Assembly (NCBI RefSeq): GCF_900176515.1
Contig: NZ_FWXV01000007.1
Location: 62,001-126,000, forward strand
Source: Kibdelosporangium aridum
Lineage (GTDB): Bacteria > Actinomycetota > Actinomycetes > Mycobacteriales > Pseudonocardiaceae
Direction of reading: 5' to 3'
Length of the DNA stretch: 64,000 bases
Shown here: in pieces, positions 7,727 to 18,300 of the stretch
Layout of the letters: the number at the start of each line of letters is the position of its first letter
How positions within the stretch are numbered: the first letter of the stretch is position 1
Made by a program: the position numbers and the translations under genes
Notes under the pieces: model-generated
The model's input: only the letters and a program-made list of their open reading frames with translations
Databases searched by the model: none
Told to the model about the DNA's origin: nothing

Positions 7727-9670
7727 TCAGCTCACGTCAAGTGAGACGTCGTCGACGACGAACGACGTCTGCAGCGAGATGTCCTCGGTGCCGGTGAAGG
7801 TCAGCGTGACCGTCTGGCCGGCGTACGCGCCGACGTCGAAGGTGCGCTGCTGGTAACCAGCGGCTTCGTTCAGGTTCGAGTACGTGGCCAGTGTGTTCGA
7901 GCCGAGCTGGACCGTGAGTTTGTCGTACTGGACCGACCCGGTCGTCTCATCGGAGTCGATGTGCAGCCAATACGACAGCCGATACGAGGTGCAGCCGGCC
8001 GGGATGGTCACCGACTGCGAAAGCCGGTCGGTGCGGATGAAGCCGTAACCGTTCAACCAGGCGCTCCACGTACCTGAGTGTGCCGGCTGGTCGGTGCCGT
8101 GCTGCCCGATCACACTGCTGGTCGCGGTCCACGACGCCGCACCAGACTCGAAGCCGGGGTTGGCGATCTTCTGGCCCGCTCCCGTGCAGCCGCCGACCGG
8201 GTTGACCGTCCACGTGAAGGTCGCGCTACCGGCCTTGCCAGCCGTGTCGGCCGCAGTCGCGGTCACACTGTACGTGCCCGCGGTGCTCGGCGTGCCGGAG
8301 ATCAGCCCGCCGCTCGAAATCGCCAAGCCGGGCGGCAAACCGGTGGCCGACCACGTGTACGGCGGTGTGCCGCCGGACGCGCTGAGTTGCAGGTTCACCG
8401 CGGTGCCAACGGTCGTGGTCTGGTTGCCGGGGTTGCTCACCGACGGGTTGCCCGGTCCGGGATCACCGGCGTTGGTGAACAGCAAGCGGTTCGGCGACCC
8501 GGTGCCCGGGTTGCTGATCTTGTTCGGCGACGAGTTGTTGATCAGCGCGGTCTGTACCGCGGCGGCCGAGTCGGTCGGGTGGTCGGCCAGCCACAGTGCC
8601 GCGCCACCCGCGACGTGTGGCGTGGCCATCGAGGTACCGCTGATCGTGTTGGTCGCCGTGTCGTTGGTGATCCACGCCGACGTGATGTTCACGCCTGGCC
8701 CGAAGATGTCGGTGCACGTGCCGAAGTTGGAGAAGGAGGCACGGGCGTCGTTGATGTCCGACGCGTTCACAGTGATCGCCTCGGCCACCTTGGCCGGCGT
8801 GAAGTTGCACGCGTTCTGGTTGGAGTTGCCTGACGCGATCGCGTACGTCACGCCAGAGGCGATCGAGTTGCGGACCGCGTTCTCGGTCGCGGTGTCCGAA
8901 CCGGCGGCGCCAAGGCTCATGTTGGCCACGGCCGGTTTGACCGCGTTCTGCGTCACCCAGTTGATGCCGTTCACGACCTGAGCGAACGAGCCGGAACCCT
9001 GGCAGTTGAGGACCTTCACGGCCACCAGCTGCGCGCCCTTGGCGACACCGTACTGCGAACCGCCGATGGTCCCGGCGACGTGCGTACCGTGCCCGTTGCA
9101 GTCGGTGTTGTTGGTGTCGATGGCGTTGAAGCCCCACGTGGCCCGCCCACCGAACGTGCTGTGCGAGATGCGGATGCCGGTGTCGAGGACGTACACGTGC
9201 ACGTTGCTGGCGGTCGTGTTGTACGTGTAACTGTTGTCCAGCGGGCGATCCCGCTGATCGATCCGGTCGAGCCCCCACGAAGGCGGATTGGGTTGCGTGT
9301 CCGCGATGCTGACGACCGCGTCCTGCTGGACGTAATCGATCCGCGGGTCGGCAGCCATCCGCCGCGCCTCGTCAGCGGTCATGGCGACAGCGAACCCATT
9401 CAACGCATGCTGCCACGCGACCTTCACCTGGCCGCCATACTTGGCCGTCAGCTCACGCGCGGTCTGCGCGGACCGAGCCTTCGGCGACGCACTGTCCTTG
9501 ATCTGAACGATGTAGCTGTCCTTGATGGCACCGGCACGATCAGCGCCGAGCACCTGTCCCACCGCGGCCGACGCCGGTTGCGCGACCGCGATGGTTAACG
9601 CCAGGGCCGTTGTGGCGACCACACCCAATCCGACGGCACGCCGCCGTAAGGGCACAGCAAGGGTTCGCAT
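7727..9670 (-). CDS. Secreted subtilisin-like serine protease (S8) with C-terminal Ig-like and jelly-roll regions
   Basis: The 647-residue extracellular protease has a Sec signal peptide (RRRAVGLGVVATTALALTIA, ending near AQPASAA), an I9 inhibitor propeptide (SYIVQIKDSASP), and an S8 domain with catalytic Asp in VLDTGIRISHS, His in NGHGTHVAG and Ser in SGTSMATPHVAG. After the catalytic domain come a putative Ig-like domain (PPYTWSATGLPPGLAISSGG) and a Cys-starting beta-rich module (IANPGFESGAASWTATSS). The internal ATG at 9670 has GGAG upstream and is preferred over the ATG at 9685, which has no clear ribosome site. A terminator hairpin follows. Confidence 0.9.
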   Translation of the reverse strand: MRTLAVPLRRRAVGLGVVATTALALTIAVAQPASAAVGQVLGADRAGAIKDSYIVQIKDSASPKARSAQTARELTAKYGGQVKVAWQHALNGFAVAMTADEARRMAADPRIDYVQQDAVVSIADTQPNPPSWGLDRIDQRDRPLDNSYTYNTTASNVHVYVLDTGIRISHSTFGGRATWGFNAIDTNNTDCNGHGTHVAGTIGGSQYGVAKGAQLVAVKVLNCQGSGSFAQVVNGINWVTQNAVKPAVANMSLGAAGSDTATENAVRNSIASGVTYAIASGNSNQNACNFTPAKVAEAITVNASDINDARASFSNFGTCTDIFGPGVNITSAWITNDTATNTISGTSMATPHVAGGAALWLADHPTDSAAAVQTALINNSSPNKISNPGTGSPNRLLFTNAGDPGPGNPSVSNPGNQTTTVGTAVNLQLSASGGTPPYTWSATGLPPGLAISSGGLISGTPSTAGTYSVTATAADTAGKAGSATFTWTVNPVGGCTGAGQKIANPGFESGAASWTATSSVIGQHGTDQPAHSGTWSAWLNGYGFIRTDRLSQSVTIPAGCTSYRLSYWLHIDSDETTGSVQYDKLTVQLGSNTLATYSNLNEAAGYQQRTFDVGAYAGQTVTLTFTGTEDISLQTSFVVDDVSLDVS

Positions 9671-9842
9671 GGCAGGGTTCTCCATCCGTGATGAGCAGGG
9701 AACGGACGCGGACGGATGCGTCCACAGCAGACCATTGTCAGCCCGCGAACGGCCAAACAGACCCCGCAGCTCAACCGGTTAACGCCTTCGGACCAGCGAA
9801 GTCACTCCCTTGCCTAACCCGGTCATCCAGAGTGACCTGCCT

Positions 9843-10781
9843 TCACTCGCTCTGCTTGGCCCGCTTGCGGCGTTTGCCTTCGTGCATCGCTTGGACGCGG
9901 GCAATGGGAATGGTGTGTCCTTCTTCGATCAAGTCGTCGCCAAGGCGTTGCGGCGCAGGCATGTTCGCCGCCCACGGGTCGCTGTCACCGAGCAGCGATA
10001 CGGTGTTATGCACCGTGAAGTCTCCCGGGGACACGGATTCCAAGTCGTCCCAAGGGATCGGGAACGATACCGGCAGGCCTGGCCGCATCCGTGGACTGTA
10101 TGCCGCCACCACCGTCGCGCCGCCCGCGCGGGTCGAATCGAGGAAAACCTTGCCGTGCCGGTCTTCCCGGATGAACGCGGTCGTCGCAAGGTCTGGATCG
10201 ATGCGTTCGGCGCGCGCGGCGAGGGCGCGGGTCGCGGCCGCGACGTCCTCGATGCCATGGGGTTGCAGCGGCACGAAGATGTGCACTCCCTTTGCCCCAC
10301 TGGTTTTCACCGCTCCGCTCAGCCCTGAGTCGGTCAGTGCCTGGCGGACCAGGTGTGCGGCTTTCACCACCAGCTCGAAGTTGTCGCCCTCCGGCGGGTC
10401 GAGATCGAGGATCATGTGGGTCGGATGATCCGACTCTGCCTTGATCAGCGCCGGGTGGTACTCCACGGCGCGCTGATTGCCGAACCACAACAAGGTTTTG
10501 CGGTCGTTGCACAGTGCGTACGAAACCTCCCGCTGGGAGGACGCCGCCCACAGTCGTACCGTCTGAACGAACGACGGCGTGTACTTCGGAACGTTCTTCT
10601 GCATGAACGGTCCTTGGCCGCGCAGGATCCGGATCACCGACAGCGGTCGGTCGGCCAGCACCGGGATGATCCGGCCGGCCATGGCGTCCAGGTAGTCGAC
10701 CAGGTCGCGCTTGGTCGCCCCGTCGAACAGCGATTGGTCCAGATTGGTCAGCTTGACGCCGTCCCGCTCCTCATCGCTCAT
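9843..10781 (-). CDS. Stand-alone LigD-type NHEJ polymerase/primase domain
   Basis: The 312-residue protein matches the polymerase domain of LigD (archaeo-eukaryotic primase fold), used in bacterial non-homologous end joining. The catalytic acidic motif ILDLDPPEG is near residue 145, and TSGAKGVHIFVPL and FIREDRHGKVFLD are conserved. It has no ligase or nuclease domain, so it would act with separately encoded LigC/LigD-like ligase and Ku, none of which are in the window. Its ATG overlaps the stop of the upstream phosphotransferase-like gene (ATGA). Confidence 0.9.
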   Translation of the reverse strand: MSDEERDGVKLTNLDQSLFDGATKRDLVDYLDAMAGRIIPVLADRPLSVIRILRGQGPFMQKNVPKYTPSFVQTVRLWAASSQREVSYALCNDRKTLLWFGNQRAVEYHPALIKAESDHPTHMILDLDPPEGDNFELVVKAAHLVRQALTDSGLSGAVKTSGAKGVHIFVPLQPHGIEDVAAATRALAARAERIDPDLATTAFIREDRHGKVFLDSTRAGGATVVAAYSPRMRPGLPVSFPIPWDDLESVSPGDFTVHNTVSLLGDSDPWAANMPAPQRLGDDLIEEGHTIPIARVQAMHEGKRRKRAKQSE

Positions 10782-11743
10782 TGGGTCACCTTAAGCCAAT
10801 GGTCCGACAGAAGGCCGGAAAGCGTTTCCAGCGGGGCGGTCGCCCACTTGCCCGGGTCGGACGCCAACGCGCGTTCCCACACCAACGTCCGCGCGACCAA
10901 GCCAAGCCAGCACGCCAGATCCAGGTGCTCGACGAGCTCTCGGTGTGGTGCGAGGTCGTTGAAGGCCTCCAGATAGCTGTCGCCCAACCGTTCGGCCGAC
11001 GCCGGATCGACGTCCATGGCCTTCACGACGACAAGCATGGACGCGAAGGGATGCGCCACGACGCTGTCACCCCAGTCGTAGAACTTCACGCGTCCGCCCG
11101 ACACGAACACGTTGCCCACATGCAGGTCGTTGTGGTCCAGGCTGGCCAGGCCGCCCAGTTGAGCGCAGCGCTCCACCACCAGATCACGCCGCGCGACGAT
11201 CCGGTCGACCAGTTCCTCGGAGTGCAGCCGACGGCGCACCGCGGCCACGGCCTCGTCGAACCGCTCAGGCAGCACCTCGGCGCGCATGTCCACAACACCT
11301 GCCCCCAGCAACCGGTTGACGTGCGGGGACAGCCGCCGCTGCAGTTCGCCGTACTGCGGCAGCACCTTCATCATGCTGTCGAACGGGTCCGCTGTACTGC
11401 CGCGCAGGGACGTGCCGCCGTCCGGCAGGACCAGCCAGCCGCGTTCGACGTCGAGCGCGATCGGTTCCAGCACCCATTCCGGCGCGACTTCCCGGAGGAC
11501 GTCGTACAACCCGACTTCGAACACCGTGGCAGGCCCTGGCGCCTTCACCCAGATCACGCCCGCGGACGTCGGCGCGGTGAGCACAGTTCCCCACGGCCGC
11601 ACCCGCGGCTGCGTGAGCTCGCCTATGCGCCTGATGCCCTGGGCGGCGAGCTGCTCGTCGAGCCACGATTCGACGAGTTCACGCCACGCCGGACTGGTCC
11701 ATACCTTCGCTGACGTCACCGGACCACCGTGACAGATGATCAT
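10778..11743 (-). CDS. Aminoglycoside-phosphotransferase/choline-kinase fold protein
   Basis: The roughly 321-residue kinase-like protein has the APH-family catalytic loop SLDHNDLHVGNVFV and the metal-binding segment KFYDWGDSVVAHP. A weak hinge region lies around YGELQRR. APH-fold enzymes phosphorylate small molecules, and nothing here fixes the substrate or implies drug resistance. Start choice is uncertain: ATG at 11743 is used, while a GTG at 11719 (VTSAKVWTSPAW) is also plausible. It is coupled to the NHEJ polymerase downstream and divergent from the Methyltransf_19 gene. Confidence 0.8.
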   Translation of the reverse strand: MIICHGGPVTSAKVWTSPAWRELVESWLDEQLAAQGIRRIGELTQPRVRPWGTVLTAPTSAGVIWVKAPGPATVFEVGLYDVLREVAPEWVLEPIALDVERGWLVLPDGGTSLRGSTADPFDSMMKVLPQYGELQRRLSPHVNRLLGAGVVDMRAEVLPERFDEAVAAVRRRLHSEELVDRIVARRDLVVERCAQLGGLASLDHNDLHVGNVFVSGGRVKFYDWGDSVVAHPFASMLVVVKAMDVDPASAERLGDSYLEAFNDLAPHRELVEHLDLACWLGLVARTLVWERALASDPGKWATAPLETLSGLLSDHWLKVTQ

Positions 11744-11792
11744 CACATCGGCCTGCCAATTACGGTCCGAGCCAAGCCGATAACCTTGTGCC

Positions 11793-12605
11793 ATGTCCAA
11801 GAACCTGCCCGAGATCGATCCGACGACCCCGAGCATCGCCCGCGTCTACGACGCCTTCCTCGGCGGCAAGGACCACTACGAGGTCGACCGGCAGGTTTAC
11901 CAGCAGATTCTGCAGATCGCGCCGGAGTCGGCCAGGACAGGCCAGGAAGCCAGGTACTGGCTGATCCGGGCGGTGCGGTTCCTGGCAGGCGGTGCGGGCA
12001 TCGACCAGTTCCTCGACCTGGGCTCGGGCCTGCCGACCGCGGAGAACACCCACCAGGCCGTGCAGCGGATCAACCCCGAGGCGCAGGTCGTCTACGTCGA
12101 CAACGACCCCATGGTCGCCGCCCACGGGCGTGCCCTGCTTGAGGAGAACGACCGCACGCGCTTCGTGGTCGGTGACCTCCGCGAACCCGAGGAGATCCTG
12201 CAGGACCCGATCGTCAGCCGCTACCTGGACTGGACACGGCCGATGGCGCTGATCCAGTGCAACACGCTGCACCACGTCGCCGACCAGGACGACCCGGCCG
12301 GCGTGATGGCCAAGTACATCGATGCGCTGCCGTCAGGGTCGTACATCGCGATCTCCCACCTCTTCGACCCGGCCGACGGCAGCTCCCGCGCCGCGCTCGC
12401 CCAAGAGGCCCAGGCCAAGTTCATGGCGCTGATGGGCACATGCGTGTTCCGCACCCGCGAGCAGGTCGAGTCGTTCTTCAAGGGCACCGAAATCGTCGAG
12501 CCCGGCCTGGTCCACCCCTTCGAATGGTGGCCGGACGGCCCGCTCACAACCGCCCGCGTGGACGGCGACTACCTGCTGATCACCGGCGTCGCCCGCAAAC
12601 CCTGA
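11793..12605 (+). CDS. SAM-dependent methyltransferase, DUF574/Methyltransf_19
   Basis: The 270-residue protein is of the actinomycete-specific Methyltransf_19 family, recognised by PSIARVYDAFLGGKDHYEVDR at its N-terminus, the SAM-binding FLDLGSGLPT, VVYVDNDPMVAAHGRAL (acidic end of strand 2) and QCNTLHHVAD. Genomes of this group carry many copies of unknown substrate. No partner gene is obvious: the upstream gene is divergent and a TetR gene follows after 151 bp. Confidence 0.9.
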   Translation: MSKNLPEIDPTTPSIARVYDAFLGGKDHYEVDRQVYQQILQIAPESARTGQEARYWLIRAVRFLAGGAGIDQFLDLGSGLPTAENTHQAVQRINPEAQVVYVDNDPMVAAHGRALLEENDRTRFVVGDLREPEEILQDPIVSRYLDWTRPMALIQCNTLHHVADQDDPAGVMAKYIDALPSGSYIAISHLFDPADGSSRAALAQEAQAKFMALMGTCVFRTREQVESFFKGTEIVEPGLVHPFEWWPDGPLTTARVDGDYLLITGVARKP

Positions 12606-12723
12606 CCCACGCCTGGCCGATTGATGCAGCAAGCCAGGATGGGTCCACGCCTGCCCAAGGCTTGACGAGGCGCTCGGCGGATCTCTGACATGGCCTTCGC
12701 CCAGGTCAGGGCTAATCATTTGA

Positions 12724-12743
12724 CGGAGTGAGCGCTCACTCCG
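12724..12743. promoter_or_regulatory. 20-bp perfect palindrome, predicted TetR operator
   Basis: CGGAGTGAGCGCTCACTCCG is a perfect palindrome with 10-base half sites, ending 13 bp before the ATG of the TetR gene. A TTGACG element at 12720-12725 overlaps its left end. This is the size and symmetry expected for an autoregulatory TetR operator controlling the regulator and its coupled ABC transporter. The binding assignment is inference. Confidence 0.8.
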
Positions 12744-12756
12744 CACACTGGGTGGC

Positions 12757-13335
12757 ATGACAGAGATCTCTGCCAGGCGAAGGGCGCCTGGAATGACCCC
12801 CGAGAAGCGGCGGGCGATGATCGTGCAGGCTGTGCTGCCGCTGTTGGTCGAGCACGGGGCTGCGGTGACGACGAGTCAGATCGCTCGGGCGGCGGGTATT
12901 GGTGAGGCGACGATTTTCCGGGCGTTCACTGACAAGGACGAGTTGTTGGCCGCGTGTGTCGAGGAGGCGTTGCGGCCGGACTACGCGGTCGCCGCGATTG
13001 AGGCGATCCCACTGGACGTTCCATTGGCTGACCGGCTTACGGAGGCGGCGTCGGCGTTGGGGGCGCGGTTGGAACGGATGGGGGCGTTGTTCGGGGCGTT
13101 GCGTGCGTCGGGATACAAGCGTGAGCGTGGGCCGCACAAGCGGCGGCCGGGTGACGACGCCATCAGGGATGCCGTCGCCGAGCTTTTCGAGCCTGAGCGG
13201 GACTCGTTGCGGCTGCCGCCGGAGCAGATCGCCGCGATGTTCACCGGGCTGCTGATGATGCGCGGCCGGATGGGTGACCAAAAGCCCGATATCGAGGCCA
13301 TGGTCGACGTTCTGCTGCACGGGGTCGCCCGATGA
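12757..13335 (+). CDS. TetR/AcrR-family transcriptional regulator
   Basis: The 192-residue repressor has an N-terminal TetR helix-turn-helix (VTTSQIARAAGIGEATIFRAF, residues about 37-57, with the following FTDKDELL helix) and an unclassified ligand domain. It stands directly behind the 20-bp palindrome and its stop overlaps the ATG of the ABC transporter. The likely circuit is autorepression of the regulator-exporter unit, relieved by a transported ligand. Confidence 0.92.
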   Translation: MTEISARRRAPGMTPEKRRAMIVQAVLPLLVEHGAAVTTSQIARAAGIGEATIFRAFTDKDELLAACVEEALRPDYAVAAIEAIPLDVPLADRLTEAASALGARLERMGALFGALRASGYKRERGPHKRRPGDDAIRDAVAELFEPERDSLRLPPEQIAAMFTGLLMMRGRMGDQKPDIEAMVDVLLHGVAR

Positions 13336-15350
13336 TGCCGGGTGGTGGTTTCGAGTCGATGATGCTGCGGCGGCGCCGGAACCGGCTGCAGCCGCAGACC
13401 GTGGCCGACAGTGGGCTGACCGGGCCGGTCGAGATCCCGGATCCGGCCCCGCCGAACCAGCCCAACGACTTCAAGTCCCGATACCAACGGCTCAGCGAGT
13501 CGGTGAAGGGGACCGCGAAGGCGTTACCCCGCGTCTTCCGTTTGTCCTGGCAGGCAAGCAGACCGCTGACCATCACGCTGTTGATCGTCACTGTCGTGAG
13601 TGGACTGATCCCCACCGCGACCGCGTACGTGGCCAAGATCCTGATGGACGCCGTCGTCGAGGCGATCCAGATCCACGGGTCCACCCGGCCCGATCAAACA
13701 GTCCTGTACATCCCGATGGTCGGCGATTTCACCGTCACCTCGGTCGGCAAGATCGTCGGTATCGCCGCGTTCCAGCTGGTGATCTTCATTCTCCAGTCGG
13801 TCGCGACCATGCTGACCACCGTCAGCCAGCAGTTGTTGCAGGAACGGATGACGCTCTCCATCCGGCACCAGGTGATGGCGCACGCCAGTAGGCTGCACCT
13901 GTCGTTCTTCGAGGATTCTGCCTCCTACGACCTGCTGCGGCAGGCCGACCGGGAAGCGCCGATGCGACCGATGTCGATGATGAACTCCGCACTCGGGCTC
14001 GGCCGGATGACGATCACCTTCAGCAGCATGATCGTCCTGCTGATCACGGTGAGTCCGTTGCTGGCCTTGGTCGCACTGCTCGCCCCGGTGCCGCTGTTCA
14101 TCTCGCAGTCGAAGTACGGCGCGCAGTCGTTCATCCTGAACTACATGGTCTCGCCGATCCGGCGGCGGATGGACTATCTGTCCTCATTGGTCACCACGGA
14201 CACGTATGCCAAGGAGGTCAAGCTCTTCGGCCTCGGCCCGTATCTGGTCGACCGGTTCGAGCGGCTGGGCAAGGTCTACTACGAACGCCAGCGCCGGATG
14301 ATCCGCAAGAAGAACGTGGCAGGCACGTTATGGGGACTGATCAGCACGGTCACCGGCTCAGCGATCTACCTCTACATCGCGCTCAGGGCCGTCTCCGGCG
14401 AGCTGACGTTGGGTGACCTCGCGCTGTACACCGCGGCAGCGGCCTCGGTGCAGTTCTCGGTCGGCGGGTTGTTCAGCAGCTTCTCCGGGATGTACGAGAA
14501 CAATCTCTACCTCGACACGCTGTATCGCTTCCTGGGCACCAAACCTGAGATCGACCGGCCCGAATCCCCTGCCGCGATGCCGCAACCGTTGCGTGGGCAC
14601 ATCACGTTCGACCACGTCTCGTTCGCCTACCCTGGCGCGGAGGAACCCGCTCTCAAGGACGTCAGCTTCGACATCCAACCGGGTGAGACCGTTGCCGTGG
14701 TGGGCAAGAACGGCGCGGGCAAGTCCACATTGATCAAGCTGCTGTGCCGGCTGTACGACCCGACCGGCGGGCGGATCCTCCTTGACGGCGTGGACATCAG
14801 CACGCTGGACCCGGACGAGCTGCAACGGCGGATCAGCGCGGTGTTCCAGGACCACGTCAGCTACCAGGCGACAGCGTCGGAGAACATCGGGCTCGGCGAC
14901 CTGGAACACCTCGCCGACAAGCCACGGATCGAGCAAGCGGCCGACCGGGCGGGCATCGCCACCCGGATCGAACGCCTGCCGCGCGGCTACGACAGCCCAC
15001 TGGGCCGGTGGTTCGACGAAGGCGTCAGCCTGTCCGGCGGCGAGTGGCAGAAGATCGCGCTCGGCAGGGCGTTCCTGCGGGAGGCCCCGATCCTGGTGCT
15101 CGACGAGCCGACCTCCGCACTGGACGCCCAAGCCGAGCACGACCTGTTCGTCCGGTTGCGTCAACTGGCCGAGGGCCGCACGACGCTGTACATCTCGCAC
15201 CGGTTCTCCACGGTCCGCCAGGCCGACCGGATCATCCTGTTGGAGCACGGAAAACTGGTCGAGCAGGGCACGCATGCCGAGCTGATGGAGCTGGACGGCG
15301 GGTACGCGGAGCTTTTCACCCTGCAAGCGTCCGCGTACCTCGACGCCTGA
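13332..15350 (+). CDS. ABC exporter half-transporter (fused permease and ATPase)
   Basis: The 672-residue protein has an N-terminal six-helix exporter domain (first helix near ITLLIVTVVSGLIPTATAYV) and a C-terminal nucleotide-binding domain with Walker A GKNGAGKST near residue 457, signature LSGGEWQK near 567, Walker B ILVLDEP near 587 and switch His in ISHRFSTV. It probably works as a dimer in the membrane. Coupling to a TetR gene suggests export of a toxic or signalling compound. It ends directly against the convergent protease gene with no intergenic DNA. Confidence 0.92.
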   Translation: MMPGGGFESMMLRRRRNRLQPQTVADSGLTGPVEIPDPAPPNQPNDFKSRYQRLSESVKGTAKALPRVFRLSWQASRPLTITLLIVTVVSGLIPTATAYVAKILMDAVVEAIQIHGSTRPDQTVLYIPMVGDFTVTSVGKIVGIAAFQLVIFILQSVATMLTTVSQQLLQERMTLSIRHQVMAHASRLHLSFFEDSASYDLLRQADREAPMRPMSMMNSALGLGRMTITFSSMIVLLITVSPLLALVALLAPVPLFISQSKYGAQSFILNYMVSPIRRRMDYLSSLVTTDTYAKEVKLFGLGPYLVDRFERLGKVYYERQRRMIRKKNVAGTLWGLISTVTGSAIYLYIALRAVSGELTLGDLALYTAAAASVQFSVGGLFSSFSGMYENNLYLDTLYRFLGTKPEIDRPESPAAMPQPLRGHITFDHVSFAYPGAEEPALKDVSFDIQPGETVAVVGKNGAGKSTLIKLLCRLYDPTGGRILLDGVDISTLDPDELQRRISAVFQDHVSYQATASENIGLGDLEHLADKPRIEQAADRAGIATRIERLPRGYDSPLGRWFDEGVSLSGGEWQKIALGRAFLREAPILVLDEPTSALDAQAEHDLFVRLRQLAEGRTTLYISHRFSTVRQADRIILLEHGKLVEQGTHAELMELDGGYAELFTLQASAYLDA

Positions 15351-18300
15351 CTACTTCAGCCCGAACGCGTCAATGACGGTCTGGTTCACCGAGTTGCCCG
15401 CGGAGTCGCGTGCGGAGGCACGCAACGACACCGAAGCCGCGTCCCGCGGGTGACCGATCACCGTGTACCACTTGCCACCGAACGACACCAAGGGCGCGGC
15501 TCGCCAGGTCGCGCCCTTGTCATGGGACACCTCGACCCGAGTGGGCCACGCTTCGCCCTTGGTGTTGTGCCCGGCCGAAACCGGGACGATCGTCGGAATC
15601 ACGCGCGACGCCCGGCTGAACTCGTCGAGCGATGGCGTGAACCGAACGGTCATCAGCGGCAACGGCTGCGGCACCGGATCAGTCACGGTGTCCGACTGGA
15701 ACGTGAAGTCGGCTACCACCTTGCTGCTCAACGTCCTGTCCCGAGTGGACTCGACGTGCAGCCGGTACGTGGCTTTGCCCGGCGGAACCTCGAAAAGCCC
15801 GCCGCCCGCACCCGGCCGGGTGGCGATCTGCACCTCGTCGCGGTACAGCGTCGAGGTCCCGGTGTTGGGCGAGTAGCCCTCGCGGTTGGTCCCCGAGTCG
15901 CTGTACATCGGGATCGAGAAGACCATCGTGTCCGCGTTTCTGCTGGCGTATCGGAACGGCCTGAACGAGTTCTCGGGTGTGACCGGGCCGAACACACCTT
16001 GGTTCCAGTGCTCCACAGTGGATCTGGTGAAGCCGCGCGGCTCACTGGTGAAGATGTTCTGGACCGGGTTGCCGTCCACGTCTCTCTCGGAGAAGGAACT
16101 GTGCCAGCCGACACCCGGGGAGTAGAGCTCATCCAAGGAGTACGGCAACGGTTTGTCGAACAGGCCTTCGCGGTCGCCCTTCGTACCTGGGCGAGTCGCG
16201 GCGTGCATCGAGCGCACCTTCACCAGGTCCCGATCCCGCACCTTCAGCACGGGATTCGCGGGAACCTTGCCGTCCGTGTCGCCGCGGACGTTGTACAGCA
16301 ACGATTCCCCGGCGAACCGCCCGCCGGCCGAGTACCGGAACTCACCCGGCGCGGACGTCGTCGAAGGCCGGACAACCACGTCGCCGAACTCCGACCGCAC
16401 AGCGCTGTCGAGCGTGCCCCACGCCATCTTGCTGCTCAGTTCGACGAAGGTCTCGGCCGGCCGCAGCCCGGTCCGGTCCAGCGTCAGGCCAACAGGTCTG
16501 GCATCACGGGCATCCAGCTTCAGACTGACGTCCTTGCTCAGGTCCAGTCCCGGCTCGGTCATGATCACCATGGGCCGATCAGCCTGGCGGAGCTGGGCCT
16601 CAAGGAAGTACTTCCCCTTGGGCAGCCGGACAGTCAGGCTCCCTGACGCGTCATACCGTTGGTACTGGTACGGATTGGCGAACGAGATGATCCGCATGGC
16701 GTAGTCCGGGGTCGGCTTGCCGTCGAACCCGATGAACTCCAGCTTCGCGTCGTAGCTCTCCGGTTCCCGTGTGACCGAGATCGGCGTCCGCAGGTCTCCT
16801 GCCGTGACAAAGCCGCTGTACAAGCCGTCAGCGGCGGTCACGGTCGTGTCGACCACCATGGAAGCCTGTGCCTGACCGCCTGCGGGAACGACCAGCGTGG
16901 CGGGCGAGACGGTGAACATGCCCGCGGGTGCGGGTCTTCCAGCCGGGTCGCGGACATCGACGCCGAAGGTCAGCGACACGTCCGAAGTACCGGAATTGGT
17001 GTACGTCAGCACGTTGGTGATCGGCTTGTCGTCGGTGTGCGGCCACCGCACAACCCCGTTGCTGACACTGGCAGGCGCGGACCGCACGGTCTGCGACACG
17101 GCTTTGGCGACGTCGACCCGCCCGGAGCCCTGCTCGAAGATGGACACTCCCGGCTGCGGCTTCGCACTGTTCATCAGCGCCGCCTTGAGCTCGGCGGCCT
17201 TCCACGCCGGGTGCTGCCCGGCCAGGATCGCCGCGGCCCCAGCCACATGTGGCGCGGCCATGGACGTCCCGGACATCATCAGGTGGTGCTCGCCGATATT
17301 GGGCAGCCGGTCGGCCAGGAAGCTCCCCTTCGCCTTGGCAGCGACGATGTCCACGCCGGGCGCGGTGATCTCCGGCTTGATGGCGTTGTCCTGGAACCGA
17401 GGCCCACGGCTGGAGAACGGCGCAAGCACGTCCTTCGAGTCCACTGCGCCCACGGTCAGCGCGGCATCGGCGGCAGCCGGTGACCCGACCAGATCGCCGT
17501 TGTTGCCCGCCGCGATCACGAAAAGCGCACCGGACTGGGCGGTCAGCGCGTTCACCGCCTGCGACACCACATCCGTGCCATCACTGGGGATCTCGCTGCC
17601 CAAGCTCATGTTGATCACGCGTGCGCCGCTCGTCGCGGCCCACTGCATCCCGGCGATCACCCCGGATTCGGAGCCGCTGCCGCGGTCGTTGAGGACCTTG
17701 CCGACAACGAGCCGGGTGTCCGGCGCGACGCCGGTGTACTTCTCGTTCCTCCCCGTCACGATCGACGCGACATGGGTGCCGTGGCCGTGCTTGTCCTCGG
17801 TTCCCGACGGGCTGTCGGTGAAGTCCTTGGCATCGGCCACCGCGTCGAGCAGATCAGGGTGTGTGCTGTCGATCCCGGTGTCCAGCACGGCGACCTTGGT
17901 GTCCTTGCCGGTGAACCCGGCCTGCCACGCCGCCGGTGCCCCGATCTGCGGGACACTCTTGTCCAGCAAGGCTTTGACCGGGCCGTCCAGCCAGATCCGG
18001 CTGCTGTGCCGGGATTTCCAAAAGCCGGAATCCTTGGCGACCTTGACCGCGCTTGCGCCGATGCTCGGCAACGACCGCGCGCCAAGCGTTCCGCTGACGA
18101 TCAACGGGATGTCCGGCCGTGCCTCGTCGCCGAAGCCGTGCTTGATCAGCTGACTGACGTTGAAAAGCCGAGGATCGAGCTGCCCGGCCCGCAGACCGCT
18201 CAGCGCGTCGACCGGCGTGACGTGCACATCGCCACGGGTGTCCCGCTGGGTGAGGAACTGGATCCGCTCGCGTCCCTTGGCAGGGCGCACGCTCGCGCCG

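Noticed and set aside
6231..7856. Plus-strand frame of 541 codons across the phosphoesterase, BON and nucleotidyltransferase genes
   Set aside because: No domain signature, and all three opposite-strand genes have clear motifs and ribosome sites.
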